Part shown: piece after piece, positions 8,284 through 18,179 of the stretch
How the letters are laid out: the number at the start of each line of letters is the position of its first letter
Position numbering within the stretch: the stretch's first letter is position 1
NCBI RefSeq assembly: GCF_013387455.1
Contig: NZ_VWNC01000003.1
Span: forward strand, 186,001-250,000
From: Mariprofundus sp. NF
GTDB taxonomy: Bacteria; Pseudomonadota; Zetaproteobacteria; Mariprofundales; Mariprofundaceae
DNA: 64,000 bases
Reading direction: 5' to 3'
Program-made: the position numbers and the translations under genes
Notes under the pieces: model-generated
Told to the model about the DNA's origin: nothing
Seen by the model: the letters and a program-made list of their open reading frames with translations, nothing else
Database searches by the model: none

Positions 8284-11200
8284 GCCCCCACTCCTTTAGA
8301 CTGGCGATCATCGGTGCAGGTCGCGGCGGCCTGGCGTTGCTCAATGTGCTGCAGGATGACAGCAATATCGAAGTCGTTGCCATCTCAGATGCTCGCCCTG
8401 ATGCACCGGCCCTGACGCTGGCAACATCACTCGCCATCCCGATCTGCCAAAGCATCGAAAAGATTCCCGATTGCGACATGGTGATCAATGTGACCGGCTC
8501 CGCTGAAGTCTCAGAGATGCTGCGTCAGCACTTCTCTTCTGATGTGGAGATCATGGAGGGCAAGGCTGCACACTTCTTCTATGATCAGGTTGGCAAACGT
8601 AAAAAAGAGAAGGAGCAGGTGGAGCGCATGCTCACCGAGTTTGAAAAGCTCAATCGTCTTGGCCGGCGGCTTAATACCACCAACAGCCTGACCCAGATGC
8701 TTAAGCTGGTATTACGGGAGGCACTTTTAGTCACCAACTCACCTGCCGGAACAATCTCTCTGTATAACAAATCAACCAGGGAGCTATCGCTTCACACCTC
8801 ATCAGGTTTTAGCGAAGGTTTTGAGAAACAGGAGCCCTGGCTTGTCAGAACAGGCGGCTTGACTGAGCGCATTCTCAACGAGCGCAAACCGTTCGTGGTT
8901 CCCAATGTGTCCGAATCCGATGAATTTGCGCTCAACATCATTTTAGCCAATGAGGGTGTCGAGGCGCTGGTGGCGCTGCCATTGGCACTCGGTGACGAGA
9001 TCGTGGGCATACTCTATGTGAACGATTTCTCGCCGCGCAACTACGATGATAATCAGGTTACCATTCTTGATCTACTGGGAAATCAGGCGTCACATGCGAT
9101 TCAGAAGGCGCGCCTGTTCCAGAGTATTGAAGATGAAAAACGTGAACTTAAGTCACTGAACGAACATCTGGAAACCCGCATCATGGAGCGCACCGGTGAT
9201 CTGACTAAAACAAACGAGGAGCTGATTCGTGCTAACCAGGCGAAATCACAGTTTCTCAGCAACATGTCACACGAACTGCGCACCCCGCTCACCAGCATCA
9301 ACGGCTTCTCGGAGTTTCTGCTCGATGGTTTTGTCGGGGAACTCAATGAGGCACAGTCCAAGTATCTCAAGAATATTAACCTCTCAGGCAAACATCTTCT
9401 TGAGTTGATCAACGGCATCCTCGACCTCTCCAAAATCGAGGCTGGAAAAATGAGCCTTAAACTTGAAAAGATCAATGTGACAACACTGCTGGATGAGATC
9501 ATCCTCGTACTTGAGGGCTACGCGACAAAAGAAAATGTATCTCTGAAACTACAATGTGACAGCAATATCCCCGGCATCTTCCTTGATCGCACCAAGTTCA
9601 AGCAGATTCTCTACAATATCTGCTCCAATGCGATCAAGTTCAGCCCTGAAGGAAGTGAAGTATCCATTGTAGTCCACTACGACAAAACCTCCTATATCAG
9701 CGGCCAGGAGGAGGAGGAGTACACCACCCTTTATGTCTCCGTAACCGACCAGGGCATTGGTATCTCCCCGGAAGATCAGAAGATTATTTTCAATCCGTTT
9801 GAACAGGCCGATGGCTCTCACTCGCGCAATTTTGAAGGAACCGGATTGGGCTTAACACTCACCAAGCAGCTGGTTGAAATGCATGGCGGCGCTATCGATG
9901 TTGAGAGCACTCCCGGCAAAGGAAGCTGCTTCACCTTCACGCTACCTGCCCAGACAGAGGCCTCCAGTGCATTTGATATCTCCAAACTCTCTGAAGCCAC
10001 CGGTGAATATATCGCACAATTTCAGCAGCAACCTCACACTGTTGCTGTCGATGCGCCGTTGATTCTGGTGGTTGATGATGATGCGCACTCTCTGGAGATC
10101 AGCACCCTCTATCTCTCCGATGCCGGTTACAGGGTCTGCCACGCTATGAATGGAGAGGACGCACTTGATGTGGCCCGTAGAAAACGCCCCTTCCTGATCC
10201 TGCTGGATGTGATGATGCCGGGTAAAGATGGCTGGGAGGTACTGCAGGAGCTGAAGCTCGATGCTGAGACCTCTGCTATTCCGGTGATTATGTGTACGGT
10301 CTCCGAAAATGAGGAGCTGGGTGTTGCACTTGGCGCCACCGACTATCTCTCCAAACCGATTGATCGGGAGCAGCTTGCCAACAAACTCAAGACACTGGGC
10401 AAAGGGCTACATAGTCGTCATAACTCACTACATATACTGGCCATTGACGATGATCAGAGCACCCGTGAACTCTATGCTGCCACCCTCTCGGCTCAGGGTT
10501 ATAAGGTACATACAGCTGCCAGTGGTCAGGAGGGCTTAAATCTGGCCGAAAGCATGGCGCCGGATATTATCCTGCTGGATCTGATGATGCCCGGCATGGA
10601 TGGCTTTGAGGTAGCGGAAAAGCTGAAGATACACCCGCACACACAGGATATCCCGATCATTGTGGTGACAGCCAAAGAGTTAACGGTTGCTGAGCGCATG
10701 CGCCTGGTGGGCCATATCGAAGACTGTGTTAGCAAAGAGAGCTTTTCCAAAGAGCATCTGCTGCAGGAGATTCAGCAGTTTGAGACCCTCTACCCGCATC
10801 AGGCGGGGCTCAAAGACCCGATCTCCGGCCTGCTTAACCATCGCTATTTCCAGATTCGACTTGGCCAGGAGCTCTCTCGCTCAGCTCGCAATGGTCAGAA
10901 CCTCGCCTGCGTACTCATTGATCTGGATGGTTTTATCCGCTTCAGCAAACATGCCAGCGAAGCATATGTGCATGCCGCCCTGCGCAAGGTGGGTAATTTT
11001 TTCATGAACAACCTCAGAGGCTCGGACATCGCCACCCGTCACCGTGTTGATGAGTTTGCCATGATCCTGACGCAAACCGAACTTGAAGGGGCGCTGCTTG
11101 TGGTTAAACGATTGAAAAATCTAATTGAGGCCTACCCGTTTCCCGGTGAAGAGGTGCTGGGAGAGAAAGGCATAACCGCCTGTGCCGCAATTTCCATGTT

Positions 11201-11324
11201 TCCCGATGATGGTGAAGCCGCTGAAACACAGCTGCAGCATTGCCATGAGATGATTCAGTTGGGCAAATCAGAGGGCGGCAACAAACTATGCTATCGCCAA
11301 TATGGCAAAGTGGTCATGTTATGA
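8280..11324 (+). CDS. Hybrid histidine kinase: Rossmann-like, GAF, kinase, two receivers, degenerate GGDEF
   Basis: A 1014-residue cytoplasmic signalling protein. Residues 1-100 look like a nucleotide-binding Rossmann fold (GAGRGG at 12-17, ending in DMVINVTGSAEV). A GAF-type domain follows (about 140-285), then a coiled-coil linker, a HisKA domain with H331 in SHELRTPLTSINGF, and a HATPase domain with DQGIGI and GTGLGL. Two receivers carry phospho-acceptors D643 and D767. The last 180 residues resemble a GGDEF domain, but the active-site motif reads RVDEF (922-926), so diguanylate cyclase activity is unlikely. The gene is coupled to receivers on both sides by four-base overlaps. The Rossmann fusion is unusual; its ligand could be NAD(P), unproven. 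Confidence 0.93.
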   Translation: MSPHSFRLAIIGAGRGGLALLNVLQDDSNIEVVAISDARPDAPALTLATSLAIPICQSIEKIPDCDMVINVTGSAEVSEMLRQHFSSDVEIMEGKAAHFFYDQVGKRKKEKEQVERMLTEFEKLNRLGRRLNTTNSLTQMLKLVLREALLVTNSPAGTISLYNKSTRELSLHTSSGFSEGFEKQEPWLVRTGGLTERILNERKPFVVPNVSESDEFALNIILANEGVEALVALPLALGDEIVGILYVNDFSPRNYDDNQVTILDLLGNQASHAIQKARLFQSIEDEKRELKSLNEHLETRIMERTGDLTKTNEELIRANQAKSQFLSNMSHELRTPLTSINGFSEFLLDGFVGELNEAQSKYLKNINLSGKHLLELINGILDLSKIEAGKMSLKLEKINVTTLLDEIILVLEGYATKENVSLKLQCDSNIPGIFLDRTKFKQILYNICSNAIKFSPEGSEVSIVVHYDKTSYISGQEEEEYTTLYVSVTDQGIGISPEDQKIIFNPFEQADGSHSRNFEGTGLGLTLTKQLVEMHGGAIDVESTPGKGSCFTFTLPAQTEASSAFDISKLSEATGEYIAQFQQQPHTVAVDAPLILVVDDDAHSLEISTLYLSDAGYRVCHAMNGEDALDVARRKRPFLILLDVMMPGKDGWEVLQELKLDAETSAIPVIMCTVSENEELGVALGATDYLSKPIDREQLANKLKTLGKGLHSRHNSLHILAIDDDQSTRELYAATLSAQGYKVHTAASGQEGLNLAESMAPDIILLDLMMPGMDGFEVAEKLKIHPHTQDIPIIVVTAKELTVAERMRLVGHIEDCVSKESFSKEHLLQEIQQFETLYPHQAGLKDPISGLLNHRYFQIRLGQELSRSARNGQNLACVLIDLDGFIRFSKHASEAYVHAALRKVGNFFMNNLRGSDIATRHRVDEFAMILTQTELEGALLVVKRLKNLIEAYPFPGEEVLGEKGITACAAISMFPDDGEAAETQLQHCHEMIQLGKSEGGNKLCYRQYGKVVML

Positions 11325-11701
11325 TTGAACTAACAGGAAAAAAAATAGCTGTTGTAGATGATACTGACAGCATACTCATGCTTTTCACTGCCCTGCTGGA
11401 AGCACACAAGGGCACAGCCATCACATTCAACAGCGGCCGAACATTCCTTCAGCAGGTGCAGGAGATATCACCGGATCTGATTCTTCTCGATATTCAAATG
11501 CCGGACCTGGATGGTTATAAGGTGCTTGCGCAGCTCAAAAACCTGCCAGCTACCGCCTCTACCCCTGTCGTAGCACTGACTGCCCATGCCATGAGTGGTG
11601 ATAAAGAGCATATCCTTGAGCAGGGATTTTCAGGGTATATCGCCAAACCGGTTGATACACGCGCTTTTCCTAATCAGATCGCCTCCTTTCTGGCAGGTTA
11701 A
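11321..11701 (+). CDS. Single-domain response regulator (receiver)
   Basis: A 126-residue receiver with VDDTD near the N-terminus, phospho-acceptor Asp in LLDIQMPDLDGY and conserved Lys in YIAKPVD. The start is taken at ATG 11321, which overlaps the kinase stop as ATGA; an ATG 33 bases further upstream is less likely. No output domain is present. It belongs to the 7915-13780 signalling operon. Confidence 0.93.
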   Translation: MIELTGKKIAVVDDTDSILMLFTALLEAHKGTAITFNSGRTFLQQVQEISPDLILLDIQMPDLDGYKVLAQLKNLPATASTPVVALTAHAMSGDKEHILEQGFSGYIAKPVDTRAFPNQIASFLAG

Positions 11702-11830
11702 AAACAGGCTGCTCGACAGATCCCAAGCCTTCCTGGAATTGCGGGCAACCTCATCTGGCGCTATCTTACCTGTGGGGATTCGATTCAGTTCAAACCTGTG
11801 CACATACATAAGCAGACTAGTGAGGAGTGA

Positions 11831-13780
11831 TTGCAGTTAAGCCACAACACGCTTAAAGAGAAGCTGACCACAACTATTATTTTCTGGGGCATCGCCTTCC
11901 TGGCTTCGCTTGTGGCACTCTTCTTTCTCTTCTCCGGCACCATTACGGGTTATATCCTTGATGTTGTAGATCAAACTGATCTGCCGGTTGAAACAGCGAT
12001 TGCAACCACTATGGGCTGGATTGCAGTCTTTCTACTGGTCCTGCTGCTGATTGCCGTAAAGGGTCTGCACTACAGCCTGAAAAAGCAGCTGGTTGAACCG
12101 GTAGAAGCGCTGCAGATCGCAGTCGAAAACAGAACCACAACTCAGGATGAGATTGAATCGCTGTTAACCGATCTCCCCTATGAAGCCTCAAGGGTGCTTA
12201 AGCTCTATGATCAAGTGAAACACTCCCACGATGACCTTCGCAGTCGCGTTGTTGATATGATGGAGGCACTTCCCGCCTGTTTCTGGTGGTCACTGGATGG
12301 CAACAGGTATGAGGGTATCTCATCCAAGTCGATCTCCCTGCTCAAGCGGTCAAGCGATGAGATTATTGATCAACCGCTCTGGTCCTGGCTCAACTCCCGT
12401 GCGCAGAGCTCTGGCAACGCTGCGATTCTGATGCAGGCGATCAAACGCAGGGAGGATCGCGTCGATTTTGCCTATCAGGCGGAGATCGATGGCCAGACAC
12501 GCTGGTTCGGTGAATCGGTGACCCTCTGTTACAACAGAGATGGCACGCTGGATATCATGTACGGTATTATCAATGATATCAGCACCCGTAAAAACAAGCA
12601 GCAGGCTGAAGCCGAGCAGCTGGAGCTCTCACAGCGCATGGAGGCCACGGCGACACTGGTCGGCGGCATCGCCCACGAATTCAACAATGCACTGGCGGGC
12701 ATGAACGGTAATATCTTCCTGATTAAACAGTCGACTAAAGATGCAGCTACCCGGCAGCGCATTGGTCGGGTTGAGGCGCTGATTCAGCACTCTGCCACAA
12801 TGATTGAGCAGATGCTGGCTTTTGCCCGTAAAAGCTCCATGCGCCCGAAACCAGTGAATATCGTAGAGTTCCTGAAACACTTCCAACTGGCACTGCAACC
12901 GAAACTGGCCAGCAACATCCACTTCGATCTGCAGTTGAATAGTCTCGATGCAGCAGCTGAAACTGCAACTGTTCAGGCTGATCCGGCCAAGCTGCAGGAG
13001 GCGCTGATGCAGCTGATCAACAATGCCTGTGCAGCCACCGAAGAGATCAGTTTCCCGCAGATTACTATTGATGCAGACAACCTGGATGTTGATGAGAGTT
13101 TCCTGCGCAGATATCCACATGTCTCATCAAGCCATCTGGTGCATATTCAGGTTCGCGATAACGGCTCTGGCATTAGCAAGGAGATCCACAGCAAAATATT
13201 TGAGCCCTTCTTCACCACACGTGAAATCGGCAAAGGTACCGGCCTTGGGCTACCGATGGTGTATGGATATATGCGCCAGCTTGGTGGCTGCCTTGAAGTG
13301 GATAGCCAGCCCGATTGCGGTGCCACCTTCCATATCTATCTGCCCAGAGTGATTGCCGCACCCAAAGCAAACCAACATGCCGACTCCCTGCTCAAAGGTA
13401 ATGGCGAGACAATCCTGGTCATTGATGATGAACACATCTTTCGCGAATCGACCTGTGAGGTACTGCACCGCATGGGTTACAAAACTTTGGATGCCGATAA
13501 CGGCAAAAATGGCATTCATATTTTTGAGCAGTACAGGCATGAGATTCAACTGGTGTTCATGGATATCCTGATGCCCGGCATGACCGGCATTGAAGCCTCA
13601 AGAAAAATAAGAGCGATCAGCCCGACGATACCTATCATATTCCTGACCGGTTATGACCGCACCCAACCACTGGAAACCGAGGTCTACGAAGAGCACTCTG
13701 AACTGATCAATAAACCATTCCGCATCTCGGTTTTGAGTCAGGCGATTCAAAAAGCCCTGAAACAGAGCAGCCAGCATTAA
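11831..13780 (+). CDS. Membrane hybrid histidine kinase with C-terminal receiver
   Basis: A 649-residue protein with two N-terminal membrane helices (about 14-38 and 55-78) enclosing only a short external loop, so it probably senses through the cytoplasmic PAS-like region (about 135-255). The kinase core has H282 in [12 protein letters not shown], the NtrB-like form of the H-box, with N-box and DNGSG and GTGLGLPM G-boxes. The receiver has D578 in [11 protein letters not shown]. Translation most likely starts at TTG 11831, since GAGGAG at 11822-11827 is well placed. The 129-base gap upstream suggests possible separate expression from the first three operon genes. Confidence 0.93.
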   Translation: MQLSHNTLKEKLTTTIIFWGIAFLASLVALFFLFSGTITGYILDVVDQTDLPVETAIATTMGWIAVFLLVLLLIAVKGLHYSLKKQLVEPVEALQIAVENRTTTQDEIESLLTDLPYEASRVLKLYDQVKHSHDDLRSRVVDMMEALPACFWWSLDGNRYEGISSKSISLLKRSSDEIIDQPLWSWLNSRAQSSGNAAILMQAIKRREDRVDFAYQAEIDGQTRWFGESVTLCYNRDGTLDIMYGIINDISTRKNKQQAEAEQLELSQRMEATATLVGGIAHEFNNALAGMNGNIFLIKQSTKDAATRQRIGRVEALIQHSATMIEQMLAFARKSSMRPKPVNIVEFLKHFQLALQPKLASNIHFDLQLNSLDAAAETATVQADPAKLQEALMQLINNACAATEEISFPQITIDADNLDVDESFLRRYPHVSSSHLVHIQVRDNGSGISKEIHSKIFEPFFTTREIGKGTGLGLPMVYGYMRQLGGCLEVDSQPDCGATFHIYLPRVIAAPKANQHADSLLKGNGETILVIDDEHIFRESTCEVLHRMGYKTLDADNGKNGIHIFEQYRHEIQLVFMDILMPGMTGIEASRKIRAISPTIPIIFLTGYDRTQPLETEVYEEHSELINKPFRISVLSQAIQKALKQSSQH

Positions 13781-13820
13781 GGATCCCCTTGCTCATCCGA
13801 TCATATCAGCCACATCTTCG

Positions 13821-13852
13821 GCCGGTCTCTCTTCAGCTGAGCCGGTTTTTTC
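13821..13852 (+). terminator. Rho-independent terminator after the signalling operon
   Basis: A hairpin with CCGG-T-CTC on the left and GAG-CCGG on the right is followed by six T residues. It separates the sensor kinase gene from the fliK-like gene at 13867. Confidence 0.7.
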
Positions 13853-13866
13853 CGACATATAGATAG

Positions 13867-15681
13867 ATGCGCACCGATGCACCCCAATGGGCTTCCACAC
13901 TTCTGCAAAAAAGCGGCAGCCTGCCTCTACAGATTCTCTCCGGTCAAAGCTCCAAACTCACCTCAGGTGAGGTGATGAAGTCACCGGTTCAAAATACAGG
14001 TGAAAATAGCAACACCTTCAAGGTGATACTTAAAGGCGAATCATTTATCGTCAAAGGGTTGCCTGCCGCACTGGATGGAAAAGAGGTCGCTTTTGTGGCC
14101 AAAAAAGTAGCCACTGCAACGGGCTCACGCACTGAACTAAGCTGGTTGAGTGCGGCCAAAGCAGAGGCTGGAAAAGGCAGCAAAACCACTGCTCAGCAGC
14201 CTGAAAAGGGTTTGCTCAATGCCGCTAAAATGGCAACCGGAAAAACCGCGCAAACAGCTATATCTCAGATGGGACACAAAGCTCTGCAGCAGGCACACCT
14301 ACTCTCTAAAGCACCTGCAACCATCCAGACGGGCAAAGCCTTTTTTGCCCGTGTCGATCATATCGAAAATGGCCGCATGACCCTCACCGTTCAGCCACAG
14401 CAGGGAGGCCAGGCAAAAGCCGAGCAGGCCCAGACACAACAGAGCACGATACAACCGGCCAAGGTGCAACTGATCGCCACGCAAATATCCGATGCCAAAG
14501 TAGGCCAATCGATCAAAGCCACGTTGACACAAGCCGGCAGTGACAAACCACTACTGACGATCCAACCCCAGCAGCAGGTCGCAGGCAAAACTGTTTCGAT
14601 AGCGAAACCGCAACAACCTGTCATCTTCAATATGAAACCCGGTGAGCAGACGATGGCCGTGGTTCAAAAACGGCTGGACAGTGGCAATGTGCAGCTGAAA
14701 ATTCAGGGCCAAATTGTTGAGGCCCCTGCCCCGGCTCATGTCAAAGCCGGTGATGCGCTGGAGATCAGGATGATCAAAGCACCTGGCGAATTTCAGGTGT
14801 TGCAGCTGCACAAAAACATCCCGCAAAAAGCGATGACAGTGGTACGGGGAAACCTCGCATCAAGTGCAACACCGGTTGCCCAGAACCTGACCACCATCAA
14901 GAACCTTCTGCCTGCCATGCCAGCTAATGAGATGGCCAGCATCAAAGGGTTGCCGCAGCTGCTGAACTGGATGCAAGCCAGTGAGAGCAGTCGCGATTAT
15001 CCGATTAATGGGGAACGACTTGGGCAACTGATTCGTGACTCCGGGGGACAACTGGAACCAAAACTACAGGCGATGATTGCAAAAGGTGCACAGGCTCAGC
15101 CTCTGACTACAGACCTGAAAGCGATTCTGACACAAGTGGCCGGTGATCAAGCTGCCTCAGGCAAGATTCAGAACAGTGAAGTACTGCGCCTGATCACCGA
15201 AGCCAGCCAGCAGAGTCTCTCCCGCATTGAGACCGGTCAGGCACTGAATGTACTGGCCAACCTGCAAGGTGAGCCTGTTCGTGTCGAATTCCCGATGCTG
15301 GTCGGGCAGCATATGATTAATGTGCAGATGGCTGTGCAGCAGCAGGGCGCGAACTCAGAGCAGCAAGATTCATCCGATGGCTCTGATCAATCCTACTCGG
15401 TGCTCTTCGCGCTGGAGTTAAGCGGACTGGGCAATCTTCGTGTCGATGCCAATGTCTCTGATAAAGCTGTGCATGCCCGCATCTACAACGAAGATGCCGG
15501 CGTTCGCCATTTCATTCAGGAGAATATTCACCGCCTGGAGGAGCGCCTGCAGAGCCTCGGTTTTAAAGAGGTTTACCTGCTGGCATCGCCAGCCAAACCT
15601 GATGCTGAGAAACAGGCCCGCTTTGATGAGCTAACCACCATGCGCCCTGCCTCATTCAGTCTGCTGGATGTGCTGGTATGA
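13867..15681 (+). CDS. fliK: Flagellar hook-length control protein, FliK family
   Basis: A 604-residue Gln/Ala/Lys-rich protein. The first 480 residues are low-complexity and probably extended, as expected of a molecular ruler. The C-terminal part (about 490-590, with LFALELSGLGNLRVDANV and LEERLQSLGFKEVYLLA) matches the Flg_hook domain of FliK, which switches the export gate. The next gene, overlapping by four bases, encodes an FlhB C-terminal-domain homologue, the known target of FliK, and this supports the call. There is no strong Shine-Dalgarno before ATG 13867. Confidence 0.85.
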   Translation: MRTDAPQWASTLLQKSGSLPLQILSGQSSKLTSGEVMKSPVQNTGENSNTFKVILKGESFIVKGLPAALDGKEVAFVAKKVATATGSRTELSWLSAAKAEAGKGSKTTAQQPEKGLLNAAKMATGKTAQTAISQMGHKALQQAHLLSKAPATIQTGKAFFARVDHIENGRMTLTVQPQQGGQAKAEQAQTQQSTIQPAKVQLIATQISDAKVGQSIKATLTQAGSDKPLLTIQPQQQVAGKTVSIAKPQQPVIFNMKPGEQTMAVVQKRLDSGNVQLKIQGQIVEAPAPAHVKAGDALEIRMIKAPGEFQVLQLHKNIPQKAMTVVRGNLASSATPVAQNLTTIKNLLPAMPANEMASIKGLPQLLNWMQASESSRDYPINGERLGQLIRDSGGQLEPKLQAMIAKGAQAQPLTTDLKAILTQVAGDQAASGKIQNSEVLRLITEASQQSLSRIETGQALNVLANLQGEPVRVEFPMLVGQHMINVQMAVQQQGANSEQQDSSDGSDQSYSVLFALELSGLGNLRVDANVSDKAVHARIYNEDAGVRHFIQENIHRLEERLQSLGFKEVYLLASPAKPDAEKQARFDELTTMRPASFSLLDVLV

Positions 15682-15962
15682 AAAAACAGCAGGCCGTCGC
15701 TCTCAGGTGGGACCCCTACCTTGATCAGGCGCCGAAGCTGGCAGCCAAAGGCAGCGGATTACTCGCCGATGAAATTATCAGGGTAGCTCAGGAGAATGGT
15801 ATTCCGATTCGTGAAGATCACGATCTGGTACAGATCTTCTCACTACTGGATATTGGCGAATCGATTCCACCGGAAGTACACACAGCTATTGCTGAAATAT
15901 TGGCTTTCATCTACTGGAGCAATCAGCAGTACACTGAAATTTTTGATGATCCTAAACGCTGA
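15678..15962 (+). CDS. FlhB C-terminal-domain homologue (FlhX/YlqH type)
   Basis: This 94-residue protein corresponds to the cytoplasmic domain of FlhB after its cleavage site. The start resembles the segment following NPTH in FlhB (AVALRWDPYLDQAPKLAAKG), and the rest keeps the FlhB order of motifs (ENGIPIREDHDLVQ, LDIGESIPPEV). No membrane helices are present. Such proteins can replace the FlhB C-terminal fragment in the export switch. It is coupled to fliK by a four-base overlap. Confidence 0.9.
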   Translation: MKKQQAVALRWDPYLDQAPKLAAKGSGLLADEIIRVAQENGIPIREDHDLVQIFSLLDIGESIPPEVHTAIAEILAFIYWSNQQYTEIFDDPKR

Positions 15963-15976
15963 ACAGCGTTTTATTT
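15954..15976. terminator. Hairpin terminator between convergent genes
   Basis: AAACGCT at 15954-15960 and AGCGTTT at 15965-15971 form a seven-base stem with a GAAC loop, followed by TATTT. It overlaps the stop of the FlhB-like gene and lies at the 3' end of the opposing gene, so it may serve both strands. Confidence 0.55.
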
Positions 15977-16189
15977 ACCACTCTGCTCGTTGCGAACAGC
16001 AAACAGCATATTTGAGATAATCAGACCCGGACAGATGCCGGTCAGCGATGCAAAGATAAAGAACAGCGCCGGGATATAGAGCAGCCAGTGCACCGTAGCA
16101 AAACCGGTGAGCCAGATGCCAGCCCAGAGGATGGAGCCGGCAATCAGAAAGAAGAAACGCATCGGTTTGCCGATCAGATACTTTTTCAT
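15971..16189 (-). CDS. Small DUF2892-like membrane protein
   Basis: A 72-residue protein with two hydrophobic segments (about 11-27 and 31-49) and a GICPGLIISN motif, similar to the membrane part of YgaP-type proteins (DUF2892). Translation is placed at ATG 16189 because the perfect AGGAGG lies just upstream; an ATG at 16204 would put that site inside the gene. It follows the dehydrogenase-like gene directly and is probably co-transcribed. The family is often near sulfur or redox genes, which is not decisive here. Confidence 0.75.
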   Translation of the reverse strand: MKKYLIGKPMRFFFLIAGSILWAGIWLTGFATVHWLLYIPALFFIFASLTGICPGLIISNMLFAVRNEQSGK

Positions 16190-16200
16190 AGCCCCTCCTG

Positions 16201-16968
16201 TCATGCCTGAGCTTTTTTAACCCTGCGCAGGGTCGGAACTTCCAGACTGGCCTGATCTGCTATAGCCAGTGCCCGTTCAAGCCTTGCCGGTGCCGAGCGT
16301 CCCATACAGCCATGTTCAGGGTCACCATCAAAGGCTTTGAGCATCCCCTCTATCAGAGCCATACGATTGAGCTCCTCGCCTGTCAGATACTCCTGAATAT
16401 CGAGCACATCTCCGGCCACCGAGCAGGCCAGATCATTGTGGTTCAGCCACAGCTCACGCACGTTGCCTCCAGCCTCAAGACCGGCGATATTGGTGGTCAG
16501 GATGTAGAGGTTTTTCAGCACCAGCTCGAACAGCAGCGCCGCCTCATCCTTCACTACGGCAACAGGGATATCGAGAGTGCCCAGCGCCTCTTTGAGCAAT
16601 CCGGCAAACTGGCCACAAGCAGGTGATGCAATCACCACCTTGGAGTCCATACCCTTCTTCTTCTCAAACCAGACAGAGATCACGGTCGGGTTATTCAGTT
16701 CATGCTGCAACCAATCACGCGGCAAAAGCTCATTCTGCAGCAGCACTACCCTGCTGCGCCAAACATCCGGCAGGTTCTGCAGGGTTGCATGCAGATCCTT
16801 CTCGGCCACAGCCACAACAACCAGCTCAGGCTCAGCCACATCAGCCGCTACAAGCGCCATATCCATCTCACGCGTCACCGGCACCACCGGATAACCAAGC
16901 TTCATAAATCCACGCGCAAATACCGATCCGATCTCACCAATACCAATAACAACTACAGCTTTGTCCAT
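16201..16968 (-). CDS. Rossmann-fold dehydrogenase-like protein (ketopantoate-reductase-like)
   Basis: A 255-residue protein starting with a dinucleotide-binding motif GIGEIGSVFARG and an acidic/basic pattern typical of 6-phosphogluconate or 2-dehydropantoate reductase relatives. The C-terminal half is helical and contains KNLYILTTNIAGLEAGGN, as in the helical domain of that superfamily. The start is ATG 16968, placed by GGAGAG a few bases upstream. The gene begins one base after the Sel1-repeat gene ends. The substrate cannot be read from the sequence, and panE is not claimed. Confidence 0.7.
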   Translation of the reverse strand: MDKAVVVIGIGEIGSVFARGFMKLGYPVVPVTREMDMALVAADVAEPELVVVAVAEKDLHATLQNLPDVWRSRVVLLQNELLPRDWLQHELNNPTVISVWFEKKKGMDSKVVIASPACGQFAGLLKEALGTLDIPVAVVKDEAALLFELVLKNLYILTTNIAGLEAGGNVRELWLNHNDLACSVAGDVLDIQEYLTGEELNRMALIEGMLKAFDGDPEHGCMGRSAPARLERALAIADQASLEVPTLRRVKKAQA

Positions 16969-16969
16969 C

Positions 16970-17956
16970 TCACTCTCTCCAGGCCTGTTTCTGTTGATAC
17001 GCGTGCAGCCGGGCTTCACTCTCGCTGATCAACGTCGGCTCTACTTTTATCTGCTGCTGCAGGGCAATCACCTTCTCCTGCGCCATGACAGCATCCACAA
17101 AACGCCCCATCTCGGCATAGGCGGCGGCAAAGGTATCTAATACCATCGCCCTGTTCAGATCATCCAGCTCTGCCAGATCAATACCTTCGATCACCTTCAG
17201 GGCAGCTTTACCATTGCGCACACCACTGCCTTTAGCGGTTGCCAGCAGCCATGCCAGATTATTGCTGGCGAGCCAGTAGCCCTGCTCAGATGCACGGCGA
17301 TACCACATCTCCGCCTTGCCCAAATCCTGTTCAACACCGATGCCGTGGTTATACATCCGCCCCATCTCATGCTGACCGAGTTCATTGCCCAGTTTGGCTG
17401 AGAGCCGATACCATTTAACAGCACTATTCAGATCAACCGGATGCCCGTCAAAACCGGATTGATTAAGGTTACCCAGTGCCCATTGCGACCATGAATCTGC
17501 CCGATCAGCACCCTTCTGGTACCAGCTATAAGCGGTGTTTAAGTTTTTCTCCACACCTTCACCCTGCTGGTACATCTGCCCGATAAAATAGGCGGCCATA
17601 TTATCGGAAGCATCATAAGCAGCCTCTAACCAGCGCAGCGCCAGTTTGGGATCCTGAACTGCAGCCTGGCCGTTGTTATACATCAGACCTGCCAGTCGCA
17701 TCGCTTCGGGATTATACTGCTCTGCACTTTTGAGAAACCAGACCAGGGCCTGATCACCATCTTTCTCAATGCCTGCACCATGGTAATAGCGTCTGCCCAG
17801 TTCAAGCTGTGCTTTGGCATCACCCTGCTCTGCCCGCTCTTTGCTGGCTTGAAATGAAGAGCTGACCAGCAGTGCATCAAAAAAACCGATTTTCACCGCT
17901 GCCACGACAGCAAGCGCCATCACAGCCAACACGATAAACAGCGGTTTTCTTCTCAT
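16970..17956 (-). CDS. Membrane-anchored Sel1-repeat protein
   Basis: A 328-residue protein with one N-terminal membrane helix (about 4-25) and then a series of Sel1-type repeats with the A--LG--Y--G-GV--D pattern (for example LGRRYYHGAGIEKD and MGRMYNHGIGVEQD). Such solenoids are protein-binding scaffolds, here facing the periplasm. The start is ATG 17956 with GAGGGA upstream; a longer frame reading back to 18016 lacks a signal-like N-terminus. A low-complexity intergenic repeat lies just upstream (17977-18172). Confidence 0.88.
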   Translation of the reverse strand: MRRKPLFIVLAVMALAVVAAVKIGFFDALLVSSSFQASKERAEQGDAKAQLELGRRYYHGAGIEKDGDQALVWFLKSAEQYNPEAMRLAGLMYNNGQAAVQDPKLALRWLEAAYDASDNMAAYFIGQMYQQGEGVEKNLNTAYSWYQKGADRADSWSQWALGNLNQSGFDGHPVDLNSAVKWYRLSAKLGNELGQHEMGRMYNHGIGVEQDLGKAEMWYRRASEQGYWLASNNLAWLLATAKGSGVRNGKAALKVIEGIDLAELDDLNRAMVLDTFAAAYAEMGRFVDAVMAQEKVIALQQQIKVEPTLISESEARLHAYQQKQAWRE

Positions 17957-18141
17957 ATCAACTCCCTCATTAACATCTTCACCACAAAGGCCTCTCCTGC
18001 GCATCCGTGCGCTCACGGCATTTGTACATCCTGTACGACAGCCAAAGAGACAAAGAAAATCGGGGAAAAGCAGACAACCTTCTATTCAGCATTCCCCTAC
18101 AGCTACTATTTCGCGCTCTTCTTATTGCCAATCCCTGGATT

Positions 18142-18172
18142 TACTTTGCGTTCCTTTGCGTACTCTGCGGTG
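18142..18172. repeat. Degenerate 10-base tandem repeat (TTTGCG type)
   Basis: Three ten-base units built on CTTTGCGT, CTTTGCGT and CTCTGCGG lie between the Sel1-repeat gene and ettA. A partial inverted counterpart, CACCACAAAG, is at 17981-17990 (8 of 10 bases match the reverse complement of the right end). This resembles short intergenic repeats with similar periodicity known from many bacterial genomes. Confidence 0.5.
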
Positions 18173-18179
18173 CAAGCCT

